A stretch of 64,000 bases of DNA from Amyelois transitella. Its lineage: Eukaryota > Arthropoda > Insecta > Lepidoptera > Pyralidae. The position numbers and the translations under genes are program-made. The notes beneath the pieces were generated by a model. That model had not been told where the DNA came from. It worked only from the letters and a program-made list of their open reading frames with translations, and did no database searches. Positions within the stretch are counted from its first letter, which is position 1. The number at the start of each line of letters is the position of its first letter. Location of the stretch: positions 2,500,001 to 2,564,000 of the forward strand of contig NC_083526.1 of assembly GCF_032362555.1 (NCBI RefSeq), written 5' to 3'. Shown here one piece after another: positions 11,740 to 24,048 of this stretch.

Positions 11740-14700
11740 TCTATTTCTTTGGGACAAGCCTTGTGACACAATCTGAGAGATGGATCTCTTAGGCCTTGCG
11801 ACCTATCAGACATTCAGGGGTGATTGAAATTCAGGTATTTATAGAGATGTGGTTTGAGATCCATTCTGCCCTGTCAGCGGGAGATCCTAACACAGCTTGA
11901 ATCAAAATTTGCCTATTTACTTTTGTCCTGATAAGGAATCTATGAAAATGTGAGGAAATATCATTAGCTGCAATTCGGAAGCCAGAAGAATTGGAATGAA
12001 AGTTTAAAAAAATATTTTATTGGAGCATATATCATCTCCGACATAATCCCAGGAGAATTGGTAACCGTAATCATGTCCTACTCCATGAATGGAGTGGGCA
12101 TTATGAATTAGCCCTGATTTACAAACTTCATGGGCACCAATGCGTCAAAACTTATAAGAAAGTAAGGATCCCATCAATCTACGACGGCTAATTGAACTTT
12201 TGACTGATGACTCAAGTTGAGCCGATGGCATACAACTAATTACAGCGTGGCATCATGGTACCGAGTATCTTTAATTGAATGAGTCTGTATCATCAGAATT
12301 AATATTATTTTTACACTTTTTTAGTAGACTAGCTTTTGGCATAGCTTCTTTTGCGTAAAGTAGTCCTAAATCATATAATGTTCAAAAGTATGGCAAGAGT
12401 TAATAAGATTTATCAATATAGGAATTAATATCTATAATACTTATATATAAAAATACGAAGAAGAAATTTAAATTTAATTTGGGGATTTTTAAGACAAGAA
12501 TTAATAGCCACTATGAGCTTGCATACACCCTGCCTTAGGCCTCATCTTACATACCACCAAGCGGATTGAGGTGAAACGCACTCAAATCTATTCTAAAAAA
12601 AATATTATTATTAGGAGGCTTCGATAAGAGAGGCATTCCTGTGAGAACTGAAATTAACGTTATACCTACGCGGGGTAGAGCCGGTCATTTAGCTGAATTC
12701 TCTTTCGGCTATCTAGGAAACTTGCTTTCATGTCATTATATGGGAATTGTCTTTTAGCGAAAAGGTAATTCTGATAGAGATTCGGATAATGCTATCCTTC
12801 TTATAAGATTGTGTAACAGTAAAAAACACAGTAATAAATAAATAAAGTCAGCCTCGCTCCGCATTTCCCCGGTCTCATACGACCCATTATCCTTGAGATG
12901 AGGATGCCGGGCGATCCTCGACGCTCATAAAAAATAAGGGCAGAATCTAGAAAGAAGGTTTTTCTTAGGTTTCATCTTTATCTAGAATAAATAATTTTGC
13001 ATTGGAAAAAGGCACACGAAGATTTATGTTTTTTTTTTGCAACGAATAAACTGAATAACTATTGTACTGCCACGTATCTACTTTTTCCTGTATATTCCCA
13101 CGGAAGCCAAGCCCTGCGCAATAGCTTTGTTTTCGTACAAAAAATAATGGTTTAATCAAAATTCATTGACCTTGTTTTTTGTACAAATATTTTTGGACTT
13201 CTAAAAAGTTTTTATTAATTACAAATTTTTATACTGGCTCAGTGGATTCCGGTAATATTAAAGGGCCTAATGAAAACCAAATGAAAAAAGAAGGATACTT
13301 CAGCAGGGGAGAAGCGAATTACTTCTAGTTGATGATTTTAAGTTCGTGCCATTCGGATTTAAATGAATAAGGCAGACAAACCTACGGGCAGGTAGTAAAT
13401 AATATTAACCAAGCAGTGACGTCTGTTACACCGTCACGTGCCATAAATTATAATGTTAACGTAATCAAAAACAGGTTTATCTGACCGAAGTATCTGACCC
13501 GCTCCTGACATTTCATTTATGAACGCAATAAGATAGACTGGATCCGTAGAATTTTCCAAACTCGTGTCCGAATATCTTGTCTTTTTTTTAAGGTTGTATA
13601 TTTCAACTCGTAATATTACGTTAAATCATCCAGTTTACTGAATAATTAAGGCTAAGTTTACTAAATGATCTAAGCATGTTACAAATGAACAAAATACTAG
13701 CAGCTTCGCCCGTGGTACCGTAGCAATAGGTATAATGTCATGGTGGTTCACTATTTCCGAGGATTAATCCCTACAAACAAACAAGCAATCAATTTAAATT
13801 ACAAACCTTTACCGCTCTTTTCAAAATGAGTATAGGTACCTACCTAAGTTTTCAATACGAAATGTTACTTAGAAGTGGCATTTGGCATCATTTTTCTTTC
13901 TTAAAGAATGCAAAAAAAAAATACTTCTAGTTAGAATACAACCAATTTGCACGATATTAAGAATAAGATACGATTTAAGAGTAGAATATAATTTGAGCTG
14001 GACCATAGCGTCTCAGCGATAAATCGTTTGATAATAAAAGTGGACGTTTTGCTGGACAATAGCGTGTCCGCGATAAATCGTAAATCGTTTAACCTTGTAG
14101 CTTCCTGATGAGAGCCCGACCTCGCACCAAGGAAGGTGAAGGTCAAGAACGCGTGCGCAATGAGGCCATCTTCAATTGGACATCTAGTGATAGTGGCGAC
14201 CACAAAAATTGTAAACATTTGGCACAGTCAACGACGAATAAAGGGTCGGAAAATTTAAAATCTATGTATAATGAGCATTATGTTTCTCAATAAATACCGA
14301 ACGATAGCAGCAAATAATATTTTGAAGAACTCGAAATTCTCGTGAACTTTAATAAAATCACACATTGATTACAGGCCGAAAACATATCGTAACATTCGAT
14401 AAATTTTTGACCTTGCCAATGACGGGTCAATGGGTCGAATAAAATCACCTCTGAATAATTGTAAATTGGGTAGGGATGTAATTTTTTTATTTTGTATTTT
14501 ACAATTGTTATTTTTTTTTTAATCATGTTAGTAGGAGCAGTTACATAAGTATATTCTGTAGTAAAGTCCGGCTTTCAAAAGCAAGGTCGCCAGGGCATTG
14601 ACCTTGGTCATACACAATCCATATGTTTACAATATGCATGGTATCGGTATAGGTACCTCTGGGTAAACCTAACAGATAAAATCTACCTACCTAGAGGTGG
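11740..14700. other. Gene-poor stretch, no supported gene
   Basis: I saw only short open frames without flanking splice sites or family likeness, and degenerate repeat pieces. A 46-codon reverse-strand frame near 12.0-12.15 kb looks somewhat coding-like but is not supported. Confidence 0.4.
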
Positions 14701-14721
14701 CTGCGCTCATTGATAGGCTAT

Positions 14722-14970
14722 GAATACATAAAATCACGCCTCTTTCCCGGAGGGGTACGCAGAGACTACCTCCTTCCACTTGCCACGATCTCTGCATACT
14801 TCCTTCGCTTCATCCACATTCATAACTCTCTTCATGCAAACTCGGCGGTTTCGGGTACTTTTGACCTGACCCTTTACCAGGACGTCCTTAATTTGATCAA
14901 GATAAGTTCGTCTAGGTCTTCCCACTCTGACCTTTCCCTCCACACTCTCCTTGTATATGTGCTTAGTCAA
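14722..14970 (-). repeat. LINE 3'-end fragment, longest copy
   Basis: The reverse strand keeps about 78 codons of the end of a retrotransposon polyprotein: GRPRRTYLDQIKDVL, CMKRVMNVDEAKEV, DRGKWKEVVSAYPSGKEA and stop. The GRPR...W pattern and Asp-Arg-x-Lys-Trp ending are typical of the C-terminal part of insect non-LTR retrotransposons, after the reverse transcriptase. It is 5' truncated, and no RT catalytic motif is present. Confidence 0.8.
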
Positions 14971-15040
14971 CCCGCTAAGAATACCGTAATAAATATAGGT
15001 ACTACCTATAGTATAGTATGTAATTATTCATATGCTTCCT

Positions 15041-15372
15041 GGCTATAATCCCGGTTGCATCCCCACCACTCTGGAGAGGAGCCCGGGGTAAGCCCTTTAC
15101 CATGGATCCTGGATTAGGTGAGCCAGGTTTTAACACGAAGCGACTCCTGTCTGATCTCCGCAACCTTTGCAGGAGAACCAAACCCGTATTGGATCATCAC
15201 ACATCCAGTTGCCTGAATGTGTAAGTTACCTCACGATGTTTTTCCTCACTGTAAGAGCATCGGTTAGTATTCAAACTAATGGCGACAGGGCGAGGTAGGA
15301 TTCGAACTTGTGCCTTAATGCACATTGCACACTTTAACCAACACCTTACCGATTCGACCATCAACGCTCTAA
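15041..15372 (-). repeat. tRNA-derived SINE D, near full length
   Basis: Read on the reverse strand, the head is tRNA-like, with an A box (gatggtcgaatcggtaagg) and a B box (agttcgaatcc). A body with ggtttggttctcctgcaaag and a tail near a ctctccagagtggtgggg motif follow. Related copies lie at 21.5, 28.6, 50.5 and 52.4-52.75 kb. Confidence 0.8.
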
Positions 15373-15506
15373 TAGAAAGTACGTATAGTAAGTACTATTA
15401 ATTACGATATTCTATAGGTATGTACTAAGAAAAATTATCTTAGTAAGAAAAAATACCTATGTAGTATGTATATTAAGTCACGTTAATGAGATAAATAGTA
15501 ATCACT

Positions 15507-15691
15507 GCATAGTATAAAACAAAGTCGCTATTTTAGTCTGTTTGTCTGTATGCTTACATCTTTAAAATTACGCAACGGATTTTGATGCGGTTTTTTGTAA
15601 CAGGTAGAGTGATTCAAGAGGAAAGTTTTTATGTACTTATAATAACTTTTATAATTTTGCACCCGTGCGAAGCCGGGGCGGGTCGCTAGTT
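15507..15691 (+). repeat. LINE tail repeat, copy 1 of a pair
   Basis: About 185 bp, starting at catagtataaaacaaagtcg and ending with gcgaagccggggcgggtcgc, recur nearly unchanged at 31178-31351 in the same orientation. This is a typical 3' end of a lepidopteran LINE family; no coding part remains. Confidence 0.8.
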
Positions 15692-15699
15692 AAGTATAT

Positions 15700-18600
15700 A
15701 TTTTGTTTAAGAATGTAAATTCGGTATTTTTTCAAGAAATTTTATGATACCAAGGAACTTAAATATTTTTTGGAGACGTAAATTTTTAAATAATGCAGAT
15801 ATTAAATAAATATTCGTAAGTATCCTTTTTTCCGAAACCAATAAATCCGGCTCTTTCGAAGATTACTTCATTACAAACAGACAGTTATTTACTATAAAAA
15901 ATAACACATACACGGTTTGGACTTTCGACTCACAATACAAGGAAATACAACTGAATGGTTTGAACCGACGAGAAAAAACGTGTGTCAAACAAAGGTCACT
16001 CATACCCATGGATAAAAAGATAATTATAAAAACTAACAAATCTGACTTTTTACCTCTTGATAATATTAGTATAGATTTATGATCGCTGTCCCGAACATCG
16101 ATAGTTTTTCGCGCAATAGAAATGGGGCGTAGCGCGTGCCATGCTGCGGAGAGTTGTCACATAATAAACATTTAATGATGACGCCTCTTTCCCGAAGATT
16201 CGACGGAATCAGATTAACTTTTGCCACGATATCTGCATAGGTCAATCAATTTTTTAATGCATACTCGTCAGTTTTAGGGTAGGTACCTACTATATAATAA
16301 TAGATATTTACCTTTTCTGCATCAATTCACGCAATACTTAAGCCAATTATGATGTAACACTATGAAAAGGATTTTCATGTATTATTTTTTTTTAAATACC
16401 GGGTCCTGTCTAAGCGATAGCGCCAACTTAGGAAATAAATTAAGTTATAGGTCATTTATTGAATTTCTCATTAAATTAATTGCTTATAAATGGGATTTGA
16501 CTACGTGACGATGAGCGCGCGTGCACTGTTTTAAATTGTGTCCATTTAAAATAAATTAAGAAGCGATTAGTTATTATCGCGGGTTACATATATATTTAGG
16601 CGTCAGACGAGCCTCTTAATATACGGAAAATAAATGATTCACGTCGATCCATCTAAATCTTTAATAGGGGCACGTCTGATCGAATTATCCTGCCACTCAG
16701 TCTGTTTATGTACTCTAAAATTCGTGAAAGTATATTTTAAATATATAGAAAAATTATTACGATGTAGGTTTTACACGTTTACAAATTATTACTTGTAAAC
16801 TAAATTATGAAATGTGATTGTAATTAAACTTTTTTTATGCAATCCCCAATCTCTTGGGAATCCCCAAGAGTTTGGGGATTGGGATGATCTCCAACCCCAA
16901 GAGACCTATTGGCCAGTGCCTCTTATTATAAAGTTCTTTAACAAAATTTAGCAACTATGAAAATTATTATGCGCGTGTCTTTTTTAATTTTCATAACAAT
17001 TGAACGACTTATAATAAGAACTTAGGTATAACATTCTGATCAATTATATGTAACTTCTATATTTTTTGCCTGCAGTAAAAGACTATTATTATTAAAGATA
17101 CAAGAAGAATGCTGTTTATTGTTATTATGGCCCGTTTTTTACCGGAACTTGGCAATCATTACACAAAGACCTATTTATTTTTACACGTCCTAGAATCTAA
17201 CTAGACTGATTGACAGATGTATACCTAGGTAGTACGCAAGATCGCACATGCAATCAGATATAAAGACCTAAACACACAACGCAGAACTAGACTAGAATAA
17301 ACAAATATGCTTTTACATAAGTACTTATACATATGTAAGTAGTTGGAATAGGTAAACTCAACTTCAGACATAAATGTGTACTGTATTTATATGCCTATAA
17401 GGAAAGAAAAGGCTTTATACGACAACGAACAAAAACATCTTAAATACATTAATTAGATAAAAATTGAGGAGTTTAAGAAAGAGAAGGAGAGATGACGGAA
17501 GGTCGTAAGATAAGCTGAGTCTGCCTTATGGTGACTTTCGATACTGACAAGGAACTGAATGTTTATCACTTGCGCTACGAAAAAGATTAGGCTATGCTGA
17601 TGAACTAGACTCCAGTTTGTCAGCATCATGGCAAAATCGTTTTCTCTGGTAGCTATAGTAATAAATGAGTGTTAATGTCGTTTAGGCCTGATGCCTACAG
17701 CCTGCTTATTTCTCTAACTGCTCACAATGTAGTGTGTTCAGTGTGTTGGAACCTTAATGCCGTGTCGTCATGATTGCACTAGTGGAGGTCACGGGCCGTT
17801 CCACGTTTGTCCAGACGAGTTCTTGCTCCTAGTCATCGTTATAGTATAGGAGGCGACTAGTTTTTAAAAAGAAAATACTTAGCATTTGAAAGATTTATAA
17901 ATTTTATTATGATACAGATTGAGCTGGACCACAAGTAAGTTCAAGATTTGTGTTATGTGCTACTACATACAATTCATCGGTTATATGTATGATTCTATTT
18001 TTGACACTAGTCATATAATGTTATTTTTTTAGTACCCGCTGCGTCAAAAGGGCCGTCAAATTATATTGATCGGGGCCGGTAGAAAAAATGAAGTCTGACC
18101 TTACGTACACATTCAACATTTCGTCGTGAAAGCGTTAACAGAGAGACTTGCGCAAACAAAAATAAAGCATTTATATTTTTTATAGATATAACAACCGTTG
18201 AAACAAAAATAATGTCGGTCTCCTGGACTAAAAATTCATCTTATATGGCAACTAATGCGACTAGAACCTTAATAGATATATCGTTGCTTGTACGGAAGTA
18301 CTTACTGAAGGACGCCATAGAGGAAAAGGTTCTTGTCTCCATTTACGTATCTAAAAGTACCTGGTTACTACGATTTCAGAATGTTTGTTCTTCTGATGGA
18401 AGTCAACATTATGATAATCATAATCTAGCTGCGCCTCGGGGCTTCGCTTCCGTGAGAATTACGGACATTATGTTATTCTAGGTTTTATAACTACTCGTGT
18501 ATTAAATTTCATCCAAATCCGTCTGGTATATTTTACGTGAGAGTTACAATCATACATCCACACCACACATGCGCACGTCCTTAGGTACCTACTTAAATAA
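15700..18600. other. Gene-poor stretch, no supported gene
   Basis: AT-rich sequence with decayed LINE tails (for example around 18430-18470) and one short hairpin. An 89-codon open frame at 18212-18481 ends inside such a tail and is not taken as a gene. Confidence 0.4.
16840..16881. repeat. Imperfect inverted repeat, 4-nt loop
   Basis: CAATCCCCAA-T-CTCTTGGG pairs with CCCAAGAG-T-TTGGGGATTG: 18 of 19 positions with a single T-T mismatch and an AATC loop. Confidence 0.85.
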
Positions 18601-18629
18601 ATAAATATATACGGGACAAATTACACAGA

Positions 18630-18770
18630 TTGAGTTAGTCTCGATGTAAGTTCGAAACTTGCGTTACGAGATGCTAACTCAACGATACAATATTCTATAA
18701 TAAATACTGATATACTTACTTAGATAAACATTCAAAACCCAGGCCAATCAAAAAAAAATCATTTCTTGTT
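18630..18770 (-). repeat. SINE E body fragment
   Basis: It matches the body of the tRNA-derived SINE at 22735-22937 (shared taagttcgaractt, acgagmtrctaactcaacga and acccaggccaatca) but lacks the tRNA-like head. Confidence 0.7.
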
Positions 18771-19377
18771 GGTAAAGTTTATAAGGATGTAGGTACCTGT
18801 TATGTAAATTCTTACAAACTTGCGCTTTAATATATGTATATTATTAGTAGGATAGTCATATTTTGTGTAAATCATCCAGCTGAGCGTAAGCTTTCTGTCT
18901 TTTGAGACTGTTGGCTCTATTTACCTCGTAAGGGAGAAAGAAGTAATTTAAGTATGTACTATATATGCACAATACGCTACTGATTGTGATAGCTGTGCCT
19001 GAGGAAACTGCGTTGATGTTAATATTGCTCTAACTTTGTGATCAAACAAAATTAGTTCACAACTATTCAAAAGGTCGGAAGAACGAGTGAGCAAGGAGTT
19101 GAGAAAACTTTGCAAGTTCATTAAACAAACTACGGAAAGAATTTGCATGACCATCCCATAAGAGCCGTCTGTTGGTGGTTTTCTGAGACTCCAAGGGTCA
19201 GGGTTCAGTCCGGTCATTATGAGAAAAAATATCTAATTGGCCCGGGTCTTTGATGATTATCTGAGTAGGTAAGCAAAATTTCCAGACTTAAAGCTAATGT
19301 GTGTATCACTGTAATGCAGCCGCTGCAGGTCATGAGCGCATCATTTCCTAAATACAATTTGAATGTAGAATCAAACA

Positions 19378-19612
19378 TACATACATATGGTCACGTCTAT
19401 ATCCCATGCGGGGAAGACAGAGCCAACAGTCTTGAAGACTAAATGGCCACGTTCAGCTATTTGGCTTAATGATAGAATTGAGATTCAAATAGTGACAGGT
19501 TGCTAGCCCATCGCCTAAAAGAAGAATCCCAAGTTTATAAGCCTATCCCTTAGTCGCCTTTTACGACATCCATTGGAAAGACATGGAGTGATCCTATTCT
19601 TTTTTGAAAAAT
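19378..19612 (-). repeat. SINE A copy, near full length
   Basis: The stretch carries the full order of SINE A blocks: CATA-rich end, gtcacgtctatatccc, acagagccaacagtcttga, tgatagaattgagattcaa, ttgctagcccatcgcct, and a 5' end at tggagtgatcctattctttt. Confidence 0.85.
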
Positions 19613-20149
19613 TTAAATTTTATTTTTTTATTTAAAAATTAGAAAAGATAACATTTCCTTCTATACGTATGTATAAAAAACGGGCCAAGTCAAAAGAGTT
19701 TAACATAATATTATTTAGTTTAATATGACTGTTGGCTCTGCTTACTCCGCAATTGATATAGACGTGACTATATGTGTGTAAGTGAGAGAGGACAGAATCG
19801 ATGCCTCCGATTAACGGTACATAATGCAGTTTTGTTTATTAAAAAAACAAAAGCCAACAAACATTGGACAAAAACAATGAAGAGATGAGCTGTTTGCATT
19901 CTAAAACAAACATCAATTGAATAATGGCTGGTTACGACTAGATTGATCTGTTTTGAACCGGCACAAACCGGTAAATGCTTAATCGATGCAATTTTCATCG
20001 ATTTCAGTAACAGGGACATTATTATTACCATTCTTGTAAAAGCTAGAACTGTAAATATTTAATGCATTATTACTAGGAATTCTTAAAACTCTGTCAATGT
20101 GTGCTGTCTATAGACACAGAATTTTTATTAATCTATACTAATATTATAA

Positions 20150-20442
20150 AGCTTGAAGAGTTGGTTTGTTTGTTTGAACGCGCTAATCTCAGGAACTACT
20201 GGTTCGAATTGAAAAAATATTTTGGCGTTGATAAGACCATTTATCGAGAAAGGCTTTAGGCTATATAACATCACGCTGCAACTATAAGGAGCAAAGAAGT
20301 TAGGGAAACTAACTTCTTAAAAGGTCTTATCAACGCCAAAATAATTTTTCAAAATGTGATGTGAAAAAAATATTCGTCCTTGAGGGCTTCAATAATGCCC
20401 AAAATAACTATTCCACGCGAACGAAGTTGCGGGCACAGCTAA
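20150..20442 (+). repeat. LINE tail with internal 25-bp inverted repeat
   Basis: The stretch starts with a common lepidopteran LINE 3' region (gaacgcgctaatctcaggaa) and ends at ccacgcgaacgaagttgcgg. Inside, attttggcgttgataagacc near 20218 is repeated inverted near 20320, so part of it has folded back during insertion. Confidence 0.65.
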
Positions 20443-20580
20443 TCTAGTAATAAACCTATAAGTACTTTGTAAGTGAGAACACAAACGCAATTTTTCCGCT
20501 TTCTTATTCCTCTCTATGTTGTCGTGGTGTTAATTCCAGTTAGGTACTTCATAACTTCTCACGAGAGGAGAGGGTGGGCC

Positions 20581-20913
20581 TTATAACGATGATTTTGAAT
20601 TGGTTAAATCAGTTTTTATTATTATAATACCTAAGCGATTCGCGTCCGTACCTGGATCTCTAATCTCTATCATCTTTGGCTGTTCTGAGTTGCACCCTTC
20701 ACCAACATGCTTCGGATCCTGGAGTCCGCTTTCAGACATTTTTCCTTCCACTTTGTCCGGTTCGTCTTCAGTTTTAAGATCATTGGCACGCATATCATCT
20801 TTAGCGAACTGTCCGTCCGTATCTGGATCTTGGTTAAACTGCCTGTTGCCTTGATAATCAATTTTCCGATATTTTATCTCACCGCAAAGGATTTGTACCT
20901 GTATGTCCGTCAC
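20581..20913 (-). CDS. Unrecognised acidic open frame, 110 codons
   Basis: An ATG-initiated reverse-strand frame of 110 codons, strongly polar and acidic (KDDMRANDLKTEDEPDKVEG and SESGLQDPKH). It has no transmembrane stretch, Cys pattern or family signature that I recognise. A donor-like CAG-GTACAA lies just inside its 5' end. It could be part of an exon, a transposon relic or chance; the low-complexity composition makes chance less likely than usual but not excluded. Confidence 0.25.
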   Translation of the reverse strand: MTDIQVQILCGEIKYRKIDYQGNRQFNQDPDTDGQFAKDDMRANDLKTEDEPDKVEGKMSESGLQDPKHVGEGCNSEQPKMIEIRDPGTDANRLGIIIIKTDLTNSKSSL

Positions 20914-21051
20914 TTTTTTTTGGACATCTTCGAGCCACCGGTGCTTATTACCTCTAAATTGTTAAATTAAACTGAATGTCATCATTGCCATACAGCAAAA
21001 CGCGGCCTTTCAGTCTTATCAAGACTATTGGCTGAGTATAGCTCCATAACG

Positions 21052-21160
21052 GATGCATACATAAAACACGCCTTTTTCCCGGAGGGGTAGACTACATTTT
21101 TCCATTTGCAACGATCTCTGCATACTTCTTTCGCTCTTTCTTTTCTTCATCTACAGATAA
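21052..21160 (-). repeat. LINE 3'-end fragment
   Basis: A short reverse-strand copy of the retrotransposon ending seen at 14722-14970 (ATGT tail, then Ser-Gly-Lys codons). Confidence 0.65.
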
Positions 21161-21544
21161 AGATAATTATTATACCGTATGTTGAATTGCTTGACGTTCT
21201 TTTCTCATATAACAATGTCCTTTCGCCGCCCGTGGCATACAAACCTACAAAAGTATAATGGCCTCACACAAGGCGATCTCCTTATACGTATTAAATATTA
21301 TTATGCTGTTACATTAACGTGTACTTCTATGGTTTTACGGAATCAGATTGTATCGTATCTCACGGCTGTTTATCATGTCTTTATATTGTAAAGCATACTA
21401 ATTACATCATCATGCTTCACTCTCATCAATCATACTTCGTATTATACTAGGTAATAATTATTTATGCCGTGTGATTGCCGACACTCAAAATTACCAGCAT
21501 TTCATCTCTCACCATTTGCAGGTGTTACCATGGTACAATATAGC

Positions 21545-21690
21545 TTAGGTCCTGCATAGTTTGCGGAGGTCAGACGGAAGTCGCTTCATGTAAAAATCTG
21601 ACTTACTTAATCCAGCGTCCGCAGCATAAGAGAGCAGTCACATGATTATTAAGCGCACCCCGGGCTCCTCTCCAGAGAGTAGAAGAATGT
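21545..21690 (+). repeat. SINE D 3' fragment
   Basis: Shares tttgcggaggtcaga, gtcgcttcatgtaaaa and ccccgggctcctctccagag with the SINE at 15041-15372, in the opposite orientation. The tRNA-like head is missing. Confidence 0.65.
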
Positions 21691-22734
21691 ATTACATATA
21701 ATATGTATTTACGTCAGAAGGGAGAAAATTATTGCTTCATTTGCTCTAATAAATCGTAGTTACTTTTAACATATTATATTCATACTGAAATTAAATTATT
21801 ATTATTATACAAAATAATATGATAAAAAATTGTAAATACGCACAATTAATAAAAACTGTCATCGTCATCTTATGAAAATAAAAATTTAAATATCGGAAAT
21901 CGGAAAATTAAAAATATTACTTACATGCCAGCATACGAATAAAAAAAATAACACAAAAAGTTTACAAACAATATCCACAAAACACTGGCCACTAAAATGT
22001 TGACACAAGTTTTACAACACTAATCACTTGAAAAATGGCGGGAAAATTTCGCTCGGAATATCAATTGTTTTCCTGCACATTAGACTCTCGCATTATCCGT
22101 GTTACCTATACGGATAACAATACAACAATGCTGTGTGTGAGTAAACAATTTTGTTGTGGTCTCGACTCGACGAGGTTATCATATCAGCATATTGAGCGCT
22201 GATAATGGTAACGACATCTAGTGACGACATTTGATAATTAAATCGTATGTGTATTTTTGGAGTTTTCATCTGTGATGTGAATAGAATATGGTGTAAGGAT
22301 CTAATCATAGAAATCTGAAAGAGATATTTCGATTTCCATGGATGTACGATGTATGATTTGATTTTGTCATACCTATTTTATGAAGTATAGCGCACATCTG
22401 ATTATTACCATTTATATTTCCACAACTCGCTTTTCAATAAACACGGTGTTAATTCTGTTGATTATTTTAGAAAATACCTTATTCACGTTAAAAATTTTGT
22501 TAGGTATATAGATTATTGTTAAACAGTGAAACAACAGAAAAAATTAAATCGTTTATTTAATTCGTTATAAATGATTACGAAAATACAATAAATAAAGTAT
22601 TCAAAACTTACCAATTCTTATAAAATGAAAATACTGATTAAAATGACAATCTTAATACTAAACTCAGACGTCAAAATTAAAATGCAGTGGCCGCTTAGAG
22701 GCTTGAGCATGCAAAAATATTTAAAATCAATTTA

Positions 22735-22937
22735 GCCAAGCCTCGAAGTAAGTTCGAGACTTGTGTTACGAGCTACTAACTCAACGATACTAAATTTTAT
22801 AATAAATACTTATATAGATAAACATCCAAGACCCAGGCCAATCAGAAAAGTTCTTTTCTCATCATGCCCTGGCCGGGATTCGAACCCGGGACCTCTGGTG
22901 TCACAGACAAGAGTACTACCGCTGCGCCACAGAGGCC
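22735..22937 (-). repeat. tRNA-derived SINE E, complete head
   Basis: Read in reverse, it opens with a tRNA-like stretch at 22859-22935: A box (gtggcgcagcggtag), a loose anticodon arm, and a B box in a perfect stem (cccgggttcgaatcccgg). The acceptor stem does not pair, so this is a SINE head and not a working tRNA gene. The body (tcgttgagttagtagctcgt) recurs at 18.6 and 54.1 kb. Confidence 0.85.
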
Positions 22938-23087
22938 GTAAGTGTTTCATCTTTGAGGAGCAGCTGGGATTTCTTCAGGTTTATTTTACAACCTACTTCA
23001 CCTTTAAAATTTCACCCAGTGGCCAGTCCAGTGTATTGGTGTCCTTATTTAACCTTATCTCTACATAGGATTCAACCGTGTAAACTA

Positions 23088-23407
23088 CAGTAGAACTCCA
23101 ATTATCCGAATTAATGGGGACCGGGACCCATTCGGATAATCAAATATTCGTATAATCGGTATTTTTTTTTTAAAAATTGCCATTGGAGATAATAAAAGAT
23201 ACTTTTTGATATTGCACTATCTTTTTATTGAATTAAATGAAAGAAACATGAAATTTTCACATGTTTTAAATATAAATAAAATGAACTTATGTACAAGTTT
23301 AGAAATAAAAATCATTGTTTTTTAAACATCTCCGTCAATGTAAGCTGTTTTGATTCGGATAATCGGCGATTCGGATAGTCGGAGTTCGGATAATTGGAGT
23401 TTTACTG
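23088..23407. mobile_element. pogo/Tigger-type MITE, 320 bp
   Basis: The ends are inverted repeats (CAGTAGAACTCCAATTATCC and GGATAATTGGAGTTTTACTG, one mismatch) flanked by TA on both sides. The CAGT...CTCCAATTATCCG ends are characteristic of pogo/Tigger elements. The inside is AT-rich and non-coding, so it moved in trans. Confidence 0.85.
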
Positions 23408-24048
23408 TAGTAGGTATTTTTATATAATTACTTAGTCGAAATAATTAATGAATTTAAACATTGACAAAATCTTTTGATTGTCAAATTTTTTCGCCCGAGT
23501 AAAATATTTATCTATATAAACAGAAACGCTTGTAGGTATTTATTTTTCCACCCAGGTAAGATAACGGCAAAAAATTAAGTCAAAACGAACGCAAACTAAT
23601 TACAAACAGTAGCGTTTATTGTTAAAAGGTTATACTTAGATACTCGTATATTGAAAAGTAATTTGTTGTTGTGTAACGGAAAATATAATTTTTTCTAATG
23701 ATTGTTTCCGTTTAGTTAATGTTACACCTTTCACTATTCCTATTGTCTTGAATATACAATTCGTGGGTGTGTGATGATAAACAAATTAATCTACATATGA
23801 GATAGGAGATAGAAAAGAAGACCACTTACTAATGAAACCATAAGGTAGGTATACCTACTATATTTAGTCTTCATTATCAGTAAGAATTAGTACAAAACGT
23901 AGATTGAAACTAAATTACAACCAATAGGCCCCTCAAAATAAACTCTTATAACAACTAAACTAACTGGTTTTAAAACTAAATTCTAATCAGTTAATTAAGC
24001 ATTTAATACCTATCACTTACATTTTTGGCATGAAACGATTGTTTTTAA

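Noticed and set aside
14108..14293. 61-codon frame rich in Arg and Glu
   Set aside because: No splice sites or homologous family recognised, and overlapping frames on both strands are equally open.
18212..18481. 89-codon plus-strand frame
   Set aside because: Its last third is a common LINE tail and the rest shows no family likeness.
22859..22935. tRNA-like sequence with good A and B boxes
   Set aside because: The acceptor stem does not pair, the anticodon arm is imperfect and the same sequence continues into a repeated body seen elsewhere, so it is a SINE head.
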